Positions 15,438 to 24,664 are shown, counted from the first letter of the stretch. The stretch is DNA of 42,287 bases from Paenibacillus artemisiicola (GCF_017652985.1 NZ_JAGGDJ010000049.1:1-42287), one strand, 5' to 3'. A program made the numbers and translations. Notes: generated from the letters alone by a model not told the origin.

Positions 15438-16751
15438 CTACGGCTGCCGCCGCAGCGCGGCGGCCGCGGCGGCCTGCTGCTTGCTGCGCGTCTCGGCGAA
15501 ATGCTGCAGCTCGTCCAGCGCCGCCTTCGGCGCGAGGCCGTCGTACAGGACGGCGTCGCCCAGCTTGCGCGCGTAGTCCATGACGGCCTGCCAGGCCGGC
15601 TCCTGCACGGGGTAAAATTTCGCCCGGGTGAGCGCGAGCAGGTTCGCTTTCATCGCGTCGTCCTCCGCGGCGAGCTTCGCGCCGACCTGGGAGTTGGCCG
15701 GCAGGAACCCTTCGCGCCGGATCATCTCGAGGTAGGACGGATCGTCGTAGAGGAAGTCCAGAAACTTGGACAGCGCCTCCTTGTCGGTATGGTCCGTCTT
15801 GAAGGAGACGAGCACGTCGTGCACGCCGAACGAGATCGGGGCGCTGCCGTCCTTGACCGGAATCGGCCCGGAGCCCCACCGCAGGTTCGGGTATTCCTTC
15901 GGCACGACGGACGAGAAATAATTGCCGCTGATCATCATCCCGAGCTTGCCGTCGCCGAGGATGCGCTGCTTCTCGTCCCGGGTCGTGACCGTCGGCTCGG
16001 GGTCGGTCAGCCCCGCGTCGTACAGCTGCTTCAGGAACGTCAGCCCCTCCACGTTCTCCGGGGAATCGATCGTCCATTTGCCGCTCTGGATCCATCCGCC
16101 GCCCGCGCCGAAGAAGAAGTACGACAAGTACGCCTGCGTCTCGTTGTCGGTCAGGTCGACGCCGAAGCCGTACGCCCCGCCCGCCCGCTTGATCCGCTCC
16201 GCGTCGGCCTTCAGCTCGGACCAGGTGCGCGGCGGCGCCTGGATGCCGGCCCGGTCGAAAATCCCCTGGTTGTAATACAGGCTCCGCAGCGTCGCGACGT
16301 ACGGGATCGCGTACTGATGGCCATCGATCTGATCCATGCTCATCAGGTTCGGATACAGCTTGTTCCGCAGCTCGGGCGAGAGGATGTCGTTGAAGTCGTT
16401 CAGCAGCCCGTCCTTGGCGAAATGGGCGTACACGTTCGTGTTCAGCAGATCCGGCGGCTGGTTCTGGCTGATCATCGTCGTGTAGATGCCGTCCAGAATA
16501 TCCCAATTCGCCACCTGCAGTTCGATGTCGATCAGCGGATTCTTCAGCTCGAACTCCTTCACCAGCTTCTCCAGGATCGGCTTCGTCTCCGTGCTGTACT
16601 CCGAGGCGACGAACCGGATCAATGACCGCTTCTCCGGAGGCGGCGCCGTCCGGCCGCCGTCCCCGCCGCCGCACGCCGCGAGCAGCGCGGACAGCGCGAG
16701 CAGCGCCGCGGCCGCGGCGATCGGCCGCCTCGTCCAACCCGGTTCTCTCAT
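15438..16751 (-). CDS. extracellular solute-binding lipoprotein (family 1)
   Basis: A 437-residue binding lipoprotein: Arg-containing signal sequence, lipobox LLAAC with Cys at 27, then a short GGGDGG linker. The mature domain has the features of CUT1 sugar-binding proteins (YTTMISQNQPPDLLNTNVYA, IPYVATLRSLYYNQGIFD, EALSKFLDFLYDDPSYLEMI). It is last in the YesN-YesM-RbsB-like operon, 31 nt after the RbsB-like gene, with GGGGG-type RBS, and a strong terminator follows. It has no permeases of its own here; it may share the importer at 11199-12960 or act only in sensing. Ligand unknown. Confidence 0.94.
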   Translation of the reverse strand: MREPGWTRRPIAAAAALLALSALLAACGGGDGGRTAPPPEKRSLIRFVASEYSTETKPILEKLVKEFELKNPLIDIELQVANWDILDGIYTTMISQNQPPDLLNTNVYAHFAKDGLLNDFNDILSPELRNKLYPNLMSMDQIDGHQYAIPYVATLRSLYYNQGIFDRAGIQAPPRTWSELKADAERIKRAGGAYGFGVDLTDNETQAYLSYFFFGAGGGWIQSGKWTIDSPENVEGLTFLKQLYDAGLTDPEPTVTTRDEKQRILGDGKLGMMISGNYFSSVVPKEYPNLRWGSGPIPVKDGSAPISFGVHDVLVSFKTDHTDKEALSKFLDFLYDDPSYLEMIRREGFLPANSQVGAKLAAEDDAMKANLLALTRAKFYPVQEPAWQAVMDYARKLGDAVLYDGLAPKAALDELQHFAETRSKQQAAAAAALRRQP

Positions 16752-16782
16752 GTAATGGCCCCCTTGTGCGCGTGTGGCATGC

Positions 16783-17769
16783 TTATTGAATGACGGCCAG
16801 CGGGAACATGAGCCGCTGGATGACGGGATCGTTCATGTTCGCCTTGGTCACGACGGTCGAGCCGATCAAGGTCGTCTTGTCCGCCTTGCGGCCGTCGATG
16901 AGGCCCGCGGCCGTCTTGACGCCCAGGTAGCCGACGTTGAACGGCTTCTGGACGAGCAGCGCGTTCACGGTGCCCTCCTCGAGCAGCTGTATCTCGTAGA
17001 TCGAGCTTTCGAAGCCGATCAGCTTGTAGACGTCCGTCTTCTTCGCTTCCTTGATCGCCTTGGCGACGCCGAGCGTGGCGCTCTCGTTCAGCGCGACGAA
17101 GACGTTCACCTTCGGGTTCGAGCGCAGCAGCGCGACGGTGAACTCGTACGCCAGCTGCTCCGAGTCGCCGCTGTAATACAAGCCGGCGACGCGGCCGCCG
17201 TGTTCCTGCGCCGACTGCCGGATGCCCTCGATCCGCTTGACCGATACGGACGACCGCGGCGCATCGCTGAAGACCGCGACCGCCGGGGCGCCGTTCGCCG
17301 CGCGGGCGGCCGCGTCCCCCGCGAGCCGGCCGGCCTGCAGGTGGTCGTTCGCGACGAAGACCGGCGGTTCGGCCAGCGTCAGCGGCGTATCCATCACGAC
17401 GAGCCGGATGCCCGCCTTGCGGACGTCGTCCAGCAAGACCGGCATCCGCGGGTCGTCGTCGGGCGCCACCGCGATCGCGTCCGGCCTGCGCCCGATCGCG
17501 TCGCGCAGCGCCCGAATCTGCCCGTCCGCGTCCGATTCCTGCAGCGGACCTTGGACGTCCAGCTTGGCGCCGAGCTCCTTCGCCGCCGCCTGGGCGCCCG
17601 CGATCATCGTCTGCCAGTAGTCCGAACGGACGTTCAGCGACTTCAGCACGACGGTGACCGTCTTGCCGCCATGGTCTGGCGCCGGCAGCAGCTTGGCGAA
17701 GAAAGCCGCGTAGACGGCGAGCGTCAGCAGCGCGAGTATGAGCAGTAGCGTAAGGCGTGGCTTGCGCAT
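16783..17769 (-). CDS. membrane-anchored RbsB-like sugar-binding protein
   Basis: A 328-residue protein of the type I periplasmic-binding fold (RbsB/XylF/LacI-like ligand domain). Residues 7-28 form a hydrophobic N-terminal helix without a lipobox Cys, so it is either an uncleaved anchor or a cleaved signal peptide. The domain begins KTVTVVLKSLNVRSDYWQTM and includes PDAIAVAPDDDP, GIRLVVMDTPL and NVFVALNESATLGVAKAI, typical of ribose-binding relatives. It lies between the YesM-type kinase and a family 1 binding lipoprotein, with AAAGGAAG 8 nt before its ATG, and no RbsA/RbsC-type genes nearby. The inferred role is as extracellular ligand sensor for the kinase, like XylFII of the clostridial XylFII-LytS-YesN system. 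Confidence 0.9.
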   Translation of the reverse strand: MRKPRLTLLLILALLTLAVYAAFFAKLLPAPDHGGKTVTVVLKSLNVRSDYWQTMIAGAQAAAKELGAKLDVQGPLQESDADGQIRALRDAIGRRPDAIAVAPDDDPRMPVLLDDVRKAGIRLVVMDTPLTLAEPPVFVANDHLQAGRLAGDAAARAANGAPAVAVFSDAPRSSVSVKRIEGIRQSAQEHGGRVAGLYYSGDSEQLAYEFTVALLRSNPKVNVFVALNESATLGVAKAIKEAKKTDVYKLIGFESSIYEIQLLEEGTVNALLVQKPFNVGYLGVKTAAGLIDGRKADKTTLIGSTVVTKANMNDPVIQRLMFPLAVIQ

Positions 17770-17788
17770 GGGGCGTTCTTCCTTTGGC

Positions 17789-19576
17789 TTAGAGTGTGGG
17801 AATCGTAATCGTCACGCAGGTGCCGGCCTCGAGCTCGCTGCGGATCTGGACGCCGTACTCGCGGCCGAAATACAGCTTGATCCGTTCGTTGACGTTGCGG
17901 ATGCCGATGCCTTTGCGGCTCTGGCCGTCGTCCGGCAGGAACAGCCGCTGCAGCTGCTCCGGCGTCATGCCCTGCCCGTTGTCCTCGACCTCGAACACGA
18001 CGTTGTCGCCCTGCCGCGAGCCGCGAATCGCGATCCATCCTTTGTCCGCGCTGCCCCGGATGCCGTGATAAATGGCGTTCTCGACGAACGGCTGCAGCAG
18101 CAGCTTGAGCGTCTTGTGGCGCAGGATGTCGTCAGCGATGGCGATCTCGTAGTCGAGCTGGCTGTCGTAACGCATCTTCTGGATGAGCAGATAGTTCGCG
18201 ATATGCTCCGCTTCCACGCGGATCGGGACGATCTCCTGGTCCTTCGTGATGCTCGCCCGGAACAGCTTCGCGAGCGCGGACGTCATCAGGACGACCTCCT
18301 CGTGCTGCTTCTGCTCCGCCATCCAGACGATGGAATCGAGCGTGTTGTACAGAAAATGCGGGTTGATCTGCGCCTGCAGCAGCTGCAGCTCGCTCTTGCG
18401 CTTGCTCTCCTGGTTCTGGATGATCTCGTCCATGAGCGTCTTGATGCGTCCGACCATCATGTTGAACGTCCGGCCGAGCTGCCCGATCTCGTTCATCTGC
18501 CGGATCTCGGTCTGAATGCCGAAGTTGCCGCGCTCGACGAGCTTCATGTCGGCCTGCAGATTGCGGATCGGCCGCGACAGCCGGTACGACAGCCAAAACG
18601 AGATGAGCAGCGAGACGCCGAGACCGAACAGCGCGTACAGCAGAATCGAATTGCGCAGCGCGCCTTTGCTCGCGATCAGATCATCCGTATAGGCGACCCC
18701 GACGATCTTCCAGCCGAAGTTCGTGTCCCGGATCGAATAGATCCGCTTGCCCTCGGCGTCGTCGGCGATGAAGGACGTGCCGCTCGGCGACCCGGTGACG
18801 CGGGAGATCAGCTCCGTCCGCAGGTTGCCGTTGATAAGCTGCTGCTGCGGATGATAGACGAGGTTGCCCTTCTGGTCCACGATGAAGACGTAGCCGCGCT
18901 TGCCGAGGTTGATGTCGCTCGCCAGGTCGTTGATGACGCTGAGGTTCAGGTCGACGAGAAACACGCCCTCCGCCGTGATGCCGTCCGTGCTCTTCAGCTC
19001 GCGGCTGAGCGAGACGACCCAGCGGTATTCGTTTTGGATGATATTCTGGATATGCGGCGCCGAGATGACCGACTTGCCGCCGGCCGCCTTCGCGTCCTTG
19101 TACCACGCCTGCTCCGCGATGCCGGCGTTCGGGTTCAGGTCCGTGATCCGGCGGTCGGAGACGAACCGGCCGTTGTAGCCGAACACCATGATGTTCGCGA
19201 TGTCCTTGCGCGTGTAGAGGATCGCTTGAAACAAATCGGATATCCGCTTCTCGTACGGCCGCCGCTCCTCCGCGCTGATGAAGCTGTTGTCCGAGATGTA
19301 ATATTTGACGTCCTTGCTCGTCATCGCGAGCAGGGAGATGTTCTCCATGTTGTCGACGTAGGACTGGATGTTCGTGTTCACCTGCTTGATGATTTCCTCG
19401 ATGTAGCCCTGCGAGTTCTTCTCGACCGCGTGCACGGACAGCCGGTAGCTGATCAGGCTGATCGCGACGATCGCCGCGAGAATTACGCACGAGAACGCGA
19501 ACGAGATGCTAGACTGGATGCTCTTGAGCGGAAAAATCGGCAGGCGCAGCGCGCGTTCCTTCGCCATCTTAAGCAC
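17789..19576 (-). CDS. YesM-type sensor histidine kinase
   Basis: A 595-residue membrane kinase of the LytS/YesM family. First membrane helix about 24-46, extracellular Cache-like sensor about 47-305, second helix about 308-328, HAMP about 329-381, His-kinase domain with INPHFLYNTLDS (phosphoacceptor His407), and a HATPase domain with LLQPFVENAIYHGI, VEDNGQGM and GIGIRNVNERI. It should phosphorylate the YesN-type regulator encoded just upstream. A GTG at 19576 (AAGGAG 4-5 nt before it) overlaps the regulator's last codons; an ATG at 19567 is the alternative. The RbsB-like protein gene follows at 20 nt, suggesting a ligand-sensing partner. Confidence 0.95.
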   Translation of the reverse strand: MLKMAKERALRLPIFPLKSIQSSISFAFSCVILAAIVAISLISYRLSVHAVEKNSQGYIEEIIKQVNTNIQSYVDNMENISLLAMTSKDVKYYISDNSFISAEERRPYEKRISDLFQAILYTRKDIANIMVFGYNGRFVSDRRITDLNPNAGIAEQAWYKDAKAAGGKSVISAPHIQNIIQNEYRWVVSLSRELKSTDGITAEGVFLVDLNLSVINDLASDINLGKRGYVFIVDQKGNLVYHPQQQLINGNLRTELISRVTGSPSGTSFIADDAEGKRIYSIRDTNFGWKIVGVAYTDDLIASKGALRNSILLYALFGLGVSLLISFWLSYRLSRPIRNLQADMKLVERGNFGIQTEIRQMNEIGQLGRTFNMMVGRIKTLMDEIIQNQESKRKSELQLLQAQINPHFLYNTLDSIVWMAEQKQHEEVVLMTSALAKLFRASITKDQEIVPIRVEAEHIANYLLIQKMRYDSQLDYEIAIADDILRHKTLKLLLQPFVENAIYHGIRGSADKGWIAIRGSRQGDNVVFEVEDNGQGMTPEQLQRLFLPDDGQSRKGIGIRNVNERIKLYFGREYGVQIRSELEAGTCVTITIPTL

Positions 19577-21194
19577 CGCTCTCCTTCGCGAGCCGTTCCC
19601 GGTACTCCTTCGGCGTCATGCCGGCCCGTTTCTTGAACAGGAGGCTGAAATAATTCGGGTCGCCGTAGCCGACCTGCGCCGCGATCTCGTAAAACTTCAG
19701 GCCCGTCGCCTGCAGCAGCTCCTTCGCCTTGGCGATGCGGACGCCGGTCAAATACTCGACGAACGTCTCGCCCGTATGCTGCTTGAACACGAGGCTGAAG
19801 TAGCTGGTGCTCATGTGCACGTGGCGGCATAGGTCCTGCAGCGACATTTTGTCGTCGGCATAATGCGTCTCGATGTATTCGACCGCCCGATGCATCTGCG
19901 CGTTCGCGAAATGATTCCGGTTCTCCGCGATCTCCGTCATGACGGCGCCGACGACCTGCTTGAGCCACGCCTCGATCTCGTCGAGCGTCTTGAACTTGTA
20001 TACTTCCATCAGCATCATCTGGCTGTCGATCGACGCTTCGCGGTCGTGCGCCACGACCTCCTGGATCGCGTTCATGAGCGCCAGCACGACCTTCTGCATC
20101 TGCAGGAAGCACGTCTCGATCGGCACGCGCGAGCGCTTCAGCTCCGCGATGCCGTCCTCGATCAGCGTCTGCGCCTCGTGGACGGAGCCGGTCTTGACGG
20201 TCGAGACGAGCTTCCGGTCCCACGCGGCGTTCGCGAGCGGCTCGCCCTCCGGCCGGCCCTCCAGGTCGAGGATGCCGAGCACGCGGTTCTTGCCGTGCAG
20301 GAACCGGTAGTCGAGCGCGGACAGCGCGCCCTTGTAGGAGGCCGGCAGCAGCTCGGCGGACGGCACGACGCGCCCGACGCCGAACGTCGCCGTGAAGCTG
20401 AGGAACTTCTCGATGTGGTAGCGGACCTCCTCGGCGTACCGGAAAGCGGTTTCGTAAAGGTCGCTGCCGTCCCCTTCGCCGGCGAGAATCGCGACCATCC
20501 GCTCCTCGCGCGTGCGGAAGGCGATCGCGCCCTGCCGCTCGGCGACTTCCTCGAAAATATCGAACGCGGCGAACCGCAAAAATTCCGCGTCGTGCTCGTA
20601 CGACGGCAGCTCGCGGTCGCCGAAATCGTCGATGTCCGCCACGACGGCGACGGATCCGGCGGCGAGCGGCGCCAGGCCGAAGTACGCGAAACGGTCCGCG
20701 ATCTCCGCCTTGCCGAGGCCGACGGCGACGAGCCGCTCCAGAAAGCGCTCTCGTAAAATCGGCAGGCTTTGCTTCAGCTGGCTCTGCAGCCGGCTCAGGT
20801 CCTCCCGGCGTTCCCGCTCTTCGTCCATCTCGGCGCGGACCTTGTCCAGCAGCCCCCGGATCTCGCGGGCGGTAATCGGCTTCAGCACGAAATCCGATAC
20901 CTTCAGGCGCAGCGCCTGCCGGGCGTACTCGAATTCGTCGTAGCCGGTCAGAATGATCACTTTGATATACGGATAATTGGCGGCGATCAGGCCCGCCAGC
21001 TCCAGGCCGTCCATGAACGGCATGCTGATGTCGGAGATGACGAGGTCGGGCTTGCGCTGCTCGATCGCCTCCCAAGCGTCGCGCCCGTTGGCGTAGTCGC
21101 CGATCAGCGCGAAGCCGTGCTCCCGCCAGTCGATCGTGTTCTTCAGGCCGATGCGGACGACGGCTTCGTCGTCGACGATGATTGCGTTGTACAT
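19569..21194 (-). CDS. YesN-type response regulator, AraC family output
   Basis: A 541-residue response regulator. The receiver starts MYNAIIVDDE, with phospho-acceptor Asp55 (LVISDISMP) and Lys105 (FVLKPIT). A long middle region (about 125-430) is typical of YesN proteins, and the last 100 residues form an AraC-type double helix-turn-helix (MSLQDLCRHVHMSTSYFSLVFKQ in outline, ending GMTPKEYRERLAKES). The frame opens four codons earlier with GTG, but that GTG lies inside the GGAGG sequence, so the ATG at 21194 is preferred. It is first in the operon and probably activates the adjacent sugar-binding and import genes when the kinase is stimulated. Confidence 0.95.
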   Translation of the reverse strand: MYNAIIVDDEAVVRIGLKNTIDWREHGFALIGDYANGRDAWEAIEQRKPDLVISDISMPFMDGLELAGLIAANYPYIKVIILTGYDEFEYARQALRLKVSDFVLKPITAREIRGLLDKVRAEMDEERERREDLSRLQSQLKQSLPILRERFLERLVAVGLGKAEIADRFAYFGLAPLAAGSVAVVADIDDFGDRELPSYEHDAEFLRFAAFDIFEEVAERQGAIAFRTREERMVAILAGEGDGSDLYETAFRYAEEVRYHIEKFLSFTATFGVGRVVPSAELLPASYKGALSALDYRFLHGKNRVLGILDLEGRPEGEPLANAAWDRKLVSTVKTGSVHEAQTLIEDGIAELKRSRVPIETCFLQMQKVVLALMNAIQEVVAHDREASIDSQMMLMEVYKFKTLDEIEAWLKQVVGAVMTEIAENRNHFANAQMHRAVEYIETHYADDKMSLQDLCRHVHMSTSYFSLVFKQHTGETFVEYLTGVRIAKAKELLQATGLKFYEIAAQVGYGDPNYFSLLFKKRAGMTPKEYRERLAKESGA

Positions 21195-21450
21195 CTGCTC
21201 CCCCACCTCCCGCTTTTCCTAGATTAGCCGATCGGGACGGGAATCGTCCATGCCTTTTCTTCTTCCAGCCCGTGACGATTCGGCGAACGGGTCGGAGTAC
21301 GACCCAATCTATGAAGGCGAGGCGCCGCCGCCCGCGCGAAGAAAGTAGTGCATGCGCCGTGCCTTGCGCCGATGTCCGCTCATATCCTACAAAGAACGCC
21401 TAAGGAAGCGAAACGATGCTTTCATATACGCCAAACGGAGATGACGACCC

Positions 21451-22140
21451 ATGATTACCGTAGTCACCTGCACGATCCGCCGGAAGTGCATCGATAACGT
21501 GTTCGCGAACTACAGACGGCAGCGATGGAAGAACAAGCGAATGATCATCGTCCTGAACAACGACAAGCTGAACATCAAGCGTTACCGGAAACGGGCGAGG
21601 CGCTATAAGAAGAACGAAATCCGGGTGTACCGGCTTTCCCAGAAATACAAGCTCGGGAAATGCCTGAACTACGCCGTCAAGCGCGCGAGCAAAGGGCTCG
21701 TCGCCAAGTTCGACGACGACGACTATTACGGCCCGAAGTTCCTCCGGGAAGCCGCCCGCGCGATCAAAGGGGGCAAAGCGGGCATCGTCGGCAAGCATAC
21801 GTCCTACGTCTACTTCAAAGCGAAACGGGCGCTGATGCTGTACCGTCCCGGCGGCGAATGGAGCTATACGCGCAGCCTGAAGGGCGGGACGCTCGTCTTC
21901 CGCCGGTCGGTTTGGAAGCGGGTGAAGTTTCCCGAGTTCAAGAAGTCCGGCACCGATGCCGGCTGGCTCGGGCGCTGCCATCGCCGCAACATTCGGATCT
22001 ACTCCCTGTCCAAGAAGCATTACGTCTGCGTCCGCGGCAAGAGCAGCAAGGGCCATACGCAGAAGAAAAGCATGCGCCGCTACATGTCGCAGTGCAAGAT
22101 GGTGAAGCGCACGAAACGGTTTCGCCGGTACGTGAATTAG
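21451..22140 (+). CDS. very basic GT-A glycosyltransferase-like protein
   Basis: A 229-residue protein resembling glycosyltransferase family 2. It begins MITVVTCTIR, has IIVLNND, and carries an acidic KFDDDDYYGP motif at about residue 90 where GT-A enzymes bind metal and sugar nucleotide. The acceptor part (KGGTLVFRRSVWKRVKFPEF..SGTDAGWL) also matches the family. About one third of residues are Lys or Arg, which is extreme. No signal peptide or membrane helix. GGAG lies about 10 nt before the ATG. It is divergent from the YesN operon and convergent with kdpE, with a shared hairpin at 22168-22207. Similar short basic glycosyltransferases occur on spore surfaces of Bacilli, but that role is only a guess. 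Confidence 0.85.
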   Translation: MITVVTCTIRRKCIDNVFANYRRQRWKNKRMIIVLNNDKLNIKRYRKRARRYKKNEIRVYRLSQKYKLGKCLNYAVKRASKGLVAKFDDDDYYGPKFLREAARAIKGGKAGIVGKHTSYVYFKAKRALMLYRPGGEWSYTRSLKGGTLVFRRSVWKRVKFPEFKKSGTDAGWLGRCHRRNIRIYSLSKKHYVCVRGKSSKGHTQKKSMRRYMSQCKMVKRTKRFRRYVN

Positions 22141-22167
22141 CCGCCGCGCGGCTCCGCGGGACGGAAA

Positions 22168-22207
22168 CGCAACGAAGGCAGCCTTGGTTTAGGCTGCCTT
22201 CGTTGCG
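22168..22207. terminator. bidirectional hairpin terminator
   Basis: CGCAACGAAGGCAGCC (22168-22183) and its exact complement (22192-22207) form a 16-bp perfect stem with an 8-nt loop. It lies 27 nt past the glycosyltransferase-like gene and about 200 nt past kdpE, which converges on it. The T-runs are short on both sides (ATGCGTTTGTG on plus, TTTCCGT on minus), so termination may be incomplete. Confidence 0.7.
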
Positions 22208-22308
22208 ATGCGTTTGTGCTGCGTTTGCGCTCACGCTGCATGCGCGATGCGCGCGAGCCGGGTTCGTCGTGCCCGCCGGGATCGTCGGCCGCGCCGAGCT
22301 CCGGCTGC

Positions 22309-22336
22309 GCGCGGCTCCCGGGAGCGGGAGCCGCGC
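22309..22336. other. GC-rich perfect hairpin downstream of kdpE
   Basis: GCGCGGCTCCCG-GGAG-CGGGAGCCGCGC, a 12-bp perfect stem, lies 70 nt past the kdpE stop. No T-run follows on either strand, so it is not called a terminator. It could be a transcript-stabilising stem or a dispersed palindrome. Confidence 0.6.
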
Positions 22337-22404
22337 GTCCGTTTGCCGTCGACGTCCGCTTGCCGCCGGCGCCCGTCCGCCTGCGGCGCGGCGCCTCCCG
22401 CCGT

Positions 22405-23112
22405 TCATTCCTCCGAATCCCGCAGCAGGAACCGGTACCCGATGCCCGGCTCCGTCTCGATGAACGTCGGCCGCGTCGGGTCCTCCTCCAGCTTCTTGCG
22501 CAGATGGCCGATGTACACGCGCAAGTAGTGGCTGTCGGATTCGTGGTGATGGCCGCCCCACACCTGCTGCAGCAGATGGCGCTGGGTGACGACCTTGCCC
22601 GCGTTGGACGCCAGCACCTTCAGCAGCTCGTACTCGGTCGGCGTCAGCTTCACCCGGCTCCCGTCCAGCTCCACGAGCCGCTGCGCGAGATCGACGACGA
22701 GCCGGCCGAAGCGAAGCACCGGCTCCTGCTGGGCGTTGCCCGCGTGGCGCAGCGCCACGCGGATGCGGGCCACCAGCTCGCCCATGCCGAACGGCTTCGT
22801 GACGTAATCGTCCGCGCCGCTGTCGAGCGCTTCGATCTTGTCGGCCTCGCGGTCCTTCGCCGTCAGCACGATGACGGGCGCCCGCGACCATTCGCGGATG
22901 CGGCGCAGCACCGTCATGCCCGGCACGTCCGGCAGCCCCAGGTCGAGCACGATCAGATCCGGGCGGCCGATGCTCGCCTGGTAGATGCCGTCCTCGCCCG
23001 TCGCCGCCTCCAGCACCTCGAAATGATGCGCCTTCAGCGTCACCTTCAGCAGCTTGATGATCTGCGGCTCGTCGTCCACGACGAGAATCCGCGCGCCGCC
23101 GGTCGTTGTCAT
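22405..23112 (-). CDS. kdpE: KdpE-type response regulator
   Basis: A 235-residue OmpR-family regulator. The receiver has Asp13-Asp14, phospho-acceptor Asp57 (LIVLDLGLPDVPG) and TKPFGMGELVARI. The C-terminal winged helix has LTPTEYELLKVLASNAGKVV and the recognition/wing region DSHYLRVYIGHLRKKLEEDP, with GIGYRFL near the end; this is the KdpE pattern. It should activate kdpFABC under potassium limitation or osmotic stress. The ATG is one nucleotide after the TGA of the kinase gene (TGACATG), so translation is coupled. It is the last gene of the Kdp run and ends with two hairpins before the convergent glycosyltransferase-like gene. Confidence 0.96.
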   Translation of the reverse strand: MTTTGGARILVVDDEPQIIKLLKVTLKAHHFEVLEAATGEDGIYQASIGRPDLIVLDLGLPDVPGMTVLRRIREWSRAPVIVLTAKDREADKIEALDSGADDYVTKPFGMGELVARIRVALRHAGNAQQEPVLRFGRLVVDLAQRLVELDGSRVKLTPTEYELLKVLASNAGKVVTQRHLLQQVWGGHHHESDSHYLRVYIGHLRKKLEEDPTRPTFIETEPGIGYRFLLRDSEE

Positions 23113-23113
23113 G

Positions 23114-24664
23114 TCAAGCTTCCTCCTCCTTGCGCGTCCGGTCCTCGGTCGGCGGCTCGCCCGCCGGCAGCGCGATCGTGACGACCGTCCCCTTCTCCGC
23201 CCGGGGCGACGCCGTGATCGTGCCGCCGTGGGCTTCCACGATGCCCTTGCAGATGGCGAGCCCGAGCCCCGTGCCGGTCGTCCCGCCGCCGTTCTGCCCG
23301 CGGTAAAACTTCTCGAAAATCCGTTCGCGGTCGGCCTCCGCGATGCCGATCCCCTGGTCCGCCACCGAGATGCGCACCCACGGTCCCGTCTGGCGCGCCG
23401 CGATCACGATCTCGCTGCCGTCCGGCGAATACTTGATCGCGTTGCTGACGACGTTGACCAGCACCTGCTCCAGCAGCACCTCGTCGGCGGGAAAATAAAC
23501 CGCCGGCTCCGGCAGCTTCGCGATCAGGCGCCGGTTCTGCTTGAAGCCCTTCACCTGCGCCAGCGCGACGCCGACGATGTCCGCGGCGTCGCACCAGTCG
23601 CGGCGCAGCGCCAGCATGCCGCTCTCGAGCTTCACCATGCCGAGCAGGTTGGTCACGAGGCGGTTCATCCGCAGCGCCCCGTCGCGGACGGTGCCGAGCA
23701 GCTCCAGCCGGTCCGCGGACGAGAACACGTCGTCGCTCTCCATCAGCGCCGTCGCCGAGCCGATGATGGTGGCGAGCGGCGTGCGCAGCTCGTGCGACAC
23801 GGAGTCGAGCAGCGCCGTCCGGATCCGCTCCGACTCCGCCGTCAGATGCGCGAGCTTCGCTTCCTCGCTCAGCTTCACGCGGGCGATCGCGGTCGCGGCC
23901 AAGCCGCCGTACGCCTCGAGCAGCCGGCGGCTGTCGGCATGCGGCGCCTCCTCGGCGCGCACGGCGAGGACGCCGTACGTCCGCTCCTCCGTCCGGAGCG
24001 GGACGAACAATCCCGGGAAGGCGCCCAGCGTCCCCGTCCCTTTGCCCGCCGGTTCGCCGTGCTTGAACGCCCAATCGGCGATGGCCATGGGCGGCTCGCC
24101 TTCGCCGAAGCCGTGCTCGCCGGGCGACCACGCCGCCCGCTCCAGCTCGCCCGCGGCCCCCGGCAGGTAGATCGCGATCGGCGCCTCCAGCGTCGCGGAC
24201 ACCTGGGACGCGATATTTTCCAGCAGCGCCCGGAGATCGCCGATCGCCGTCATCTGGCGGCTCAGCGAATAGAGCGCCGCCGTCAGCGCTTCCCGGTCCT
24301 TGGCGTGCTTCGCCTGCTGCTTCAGCCGGCTCGCGAGCGTCGCGGTCAGCGCCGCCACCGCGATATAGACGGCGAAGGAGAGCAAGTACCGCAGGTCCTG
24401 GACCGTAAAACTAAGAAACGGCGGAACGAAAAAATAATCGAACGCGAGCATGCCCGCCGCCGCGGCGAAGACGGCGGGAGCGAGGCCCCAATAGACGGCG
24501 CTGAACAGCACCGGAAATAAATAGATAAGGGCAATGTTGACGGCATCGAACGCCGAACCGACGACGTGGAGCGCGGCGGTCAGCGCGGCGATGCCGAGCA
24601 TGGTCCAAGCATAAGGCCGGTAAGCCGGCCTTGCCGGGCGGTCAGCGGCTGCGACGCTCCTCAC
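23114..24664 (-). CDS. kdpD: KdpD-type histidine kinase lacking the KdpD/Usp module
   Basis: A 516-residue sensor kinase equal to the C-terminal half of KdpD. Four membrane helices in the DUF4118 style (about 20-110), a GAF-like domain (about 130-262), then HisKA with SVSHELRTPL (His291) and HATPase with VSNAIKYSP, VADQGIGI, FEKFYRG and GTGLGLAIC. Standard KdpD is about 900 residues and carries the sensory KdpD and Usp domains in the same chain; here these are encoded by the preceding gene. The start overlaps that gene by 23 bp, so the two should be translated together and may work as a split sensor. Substrate is KdpE, encoded next. Confidence 0.94.
   Translation of the reverse strand: MRSVAAADRPARPAYRPYAWTMLGIAALTAALHVVGSAFDAVNIALIYLFPVLFSAVYWGLAPAVFAAAAGMLAFDYFFVPPFLSFTVQDLRYLLSFAVYIAVAALTATLASRLKQQAKHAKDREALTAALYSLSRQMTAIGDLRALLENIASQVSATLEAPIAIYLPGAAGELERAAWSPGEHGFGEGEPPMAIADWAFKHGEPAGKGTGTLGAFPGLFVPLRTEERTYGVLAVRAEEAPHADSRRLLEAYGGLAATAIARVKLSEEAKLAHLTAESERIRTALLDSVSHELRTPLATIIGSATALMESDDVFSSADRLELLGTVRDGALRMNRLVTNLLGMVKLESGMLALRRDWCDAADIVGVALAQVKGFKQNRRLIAKLPEPAVYFPADEVLLEQVLVNVVSNAIKYSPDGSEIVIAARQTGPWVRISVADQGIGIAEADRERIFEKFYRGQNGGGTTGTGLGLAICKGIVEAHGGTITASPRAEKGTVVTIALPAGEPPTEDRTRKEEEA

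Noticed and set aside
14835..15583. Overlapping ORFs with 17-residue periodicity on both strands
   Set aside because: They arise from the 51-bp array, have no RBS, run past the array with changing composition, and exist in several frames at once.
22309..22336. GC-rich palindrome as kdpE terminator
   Set aside because: No T-run on either strand; kept only as a hairpin of unknown role.
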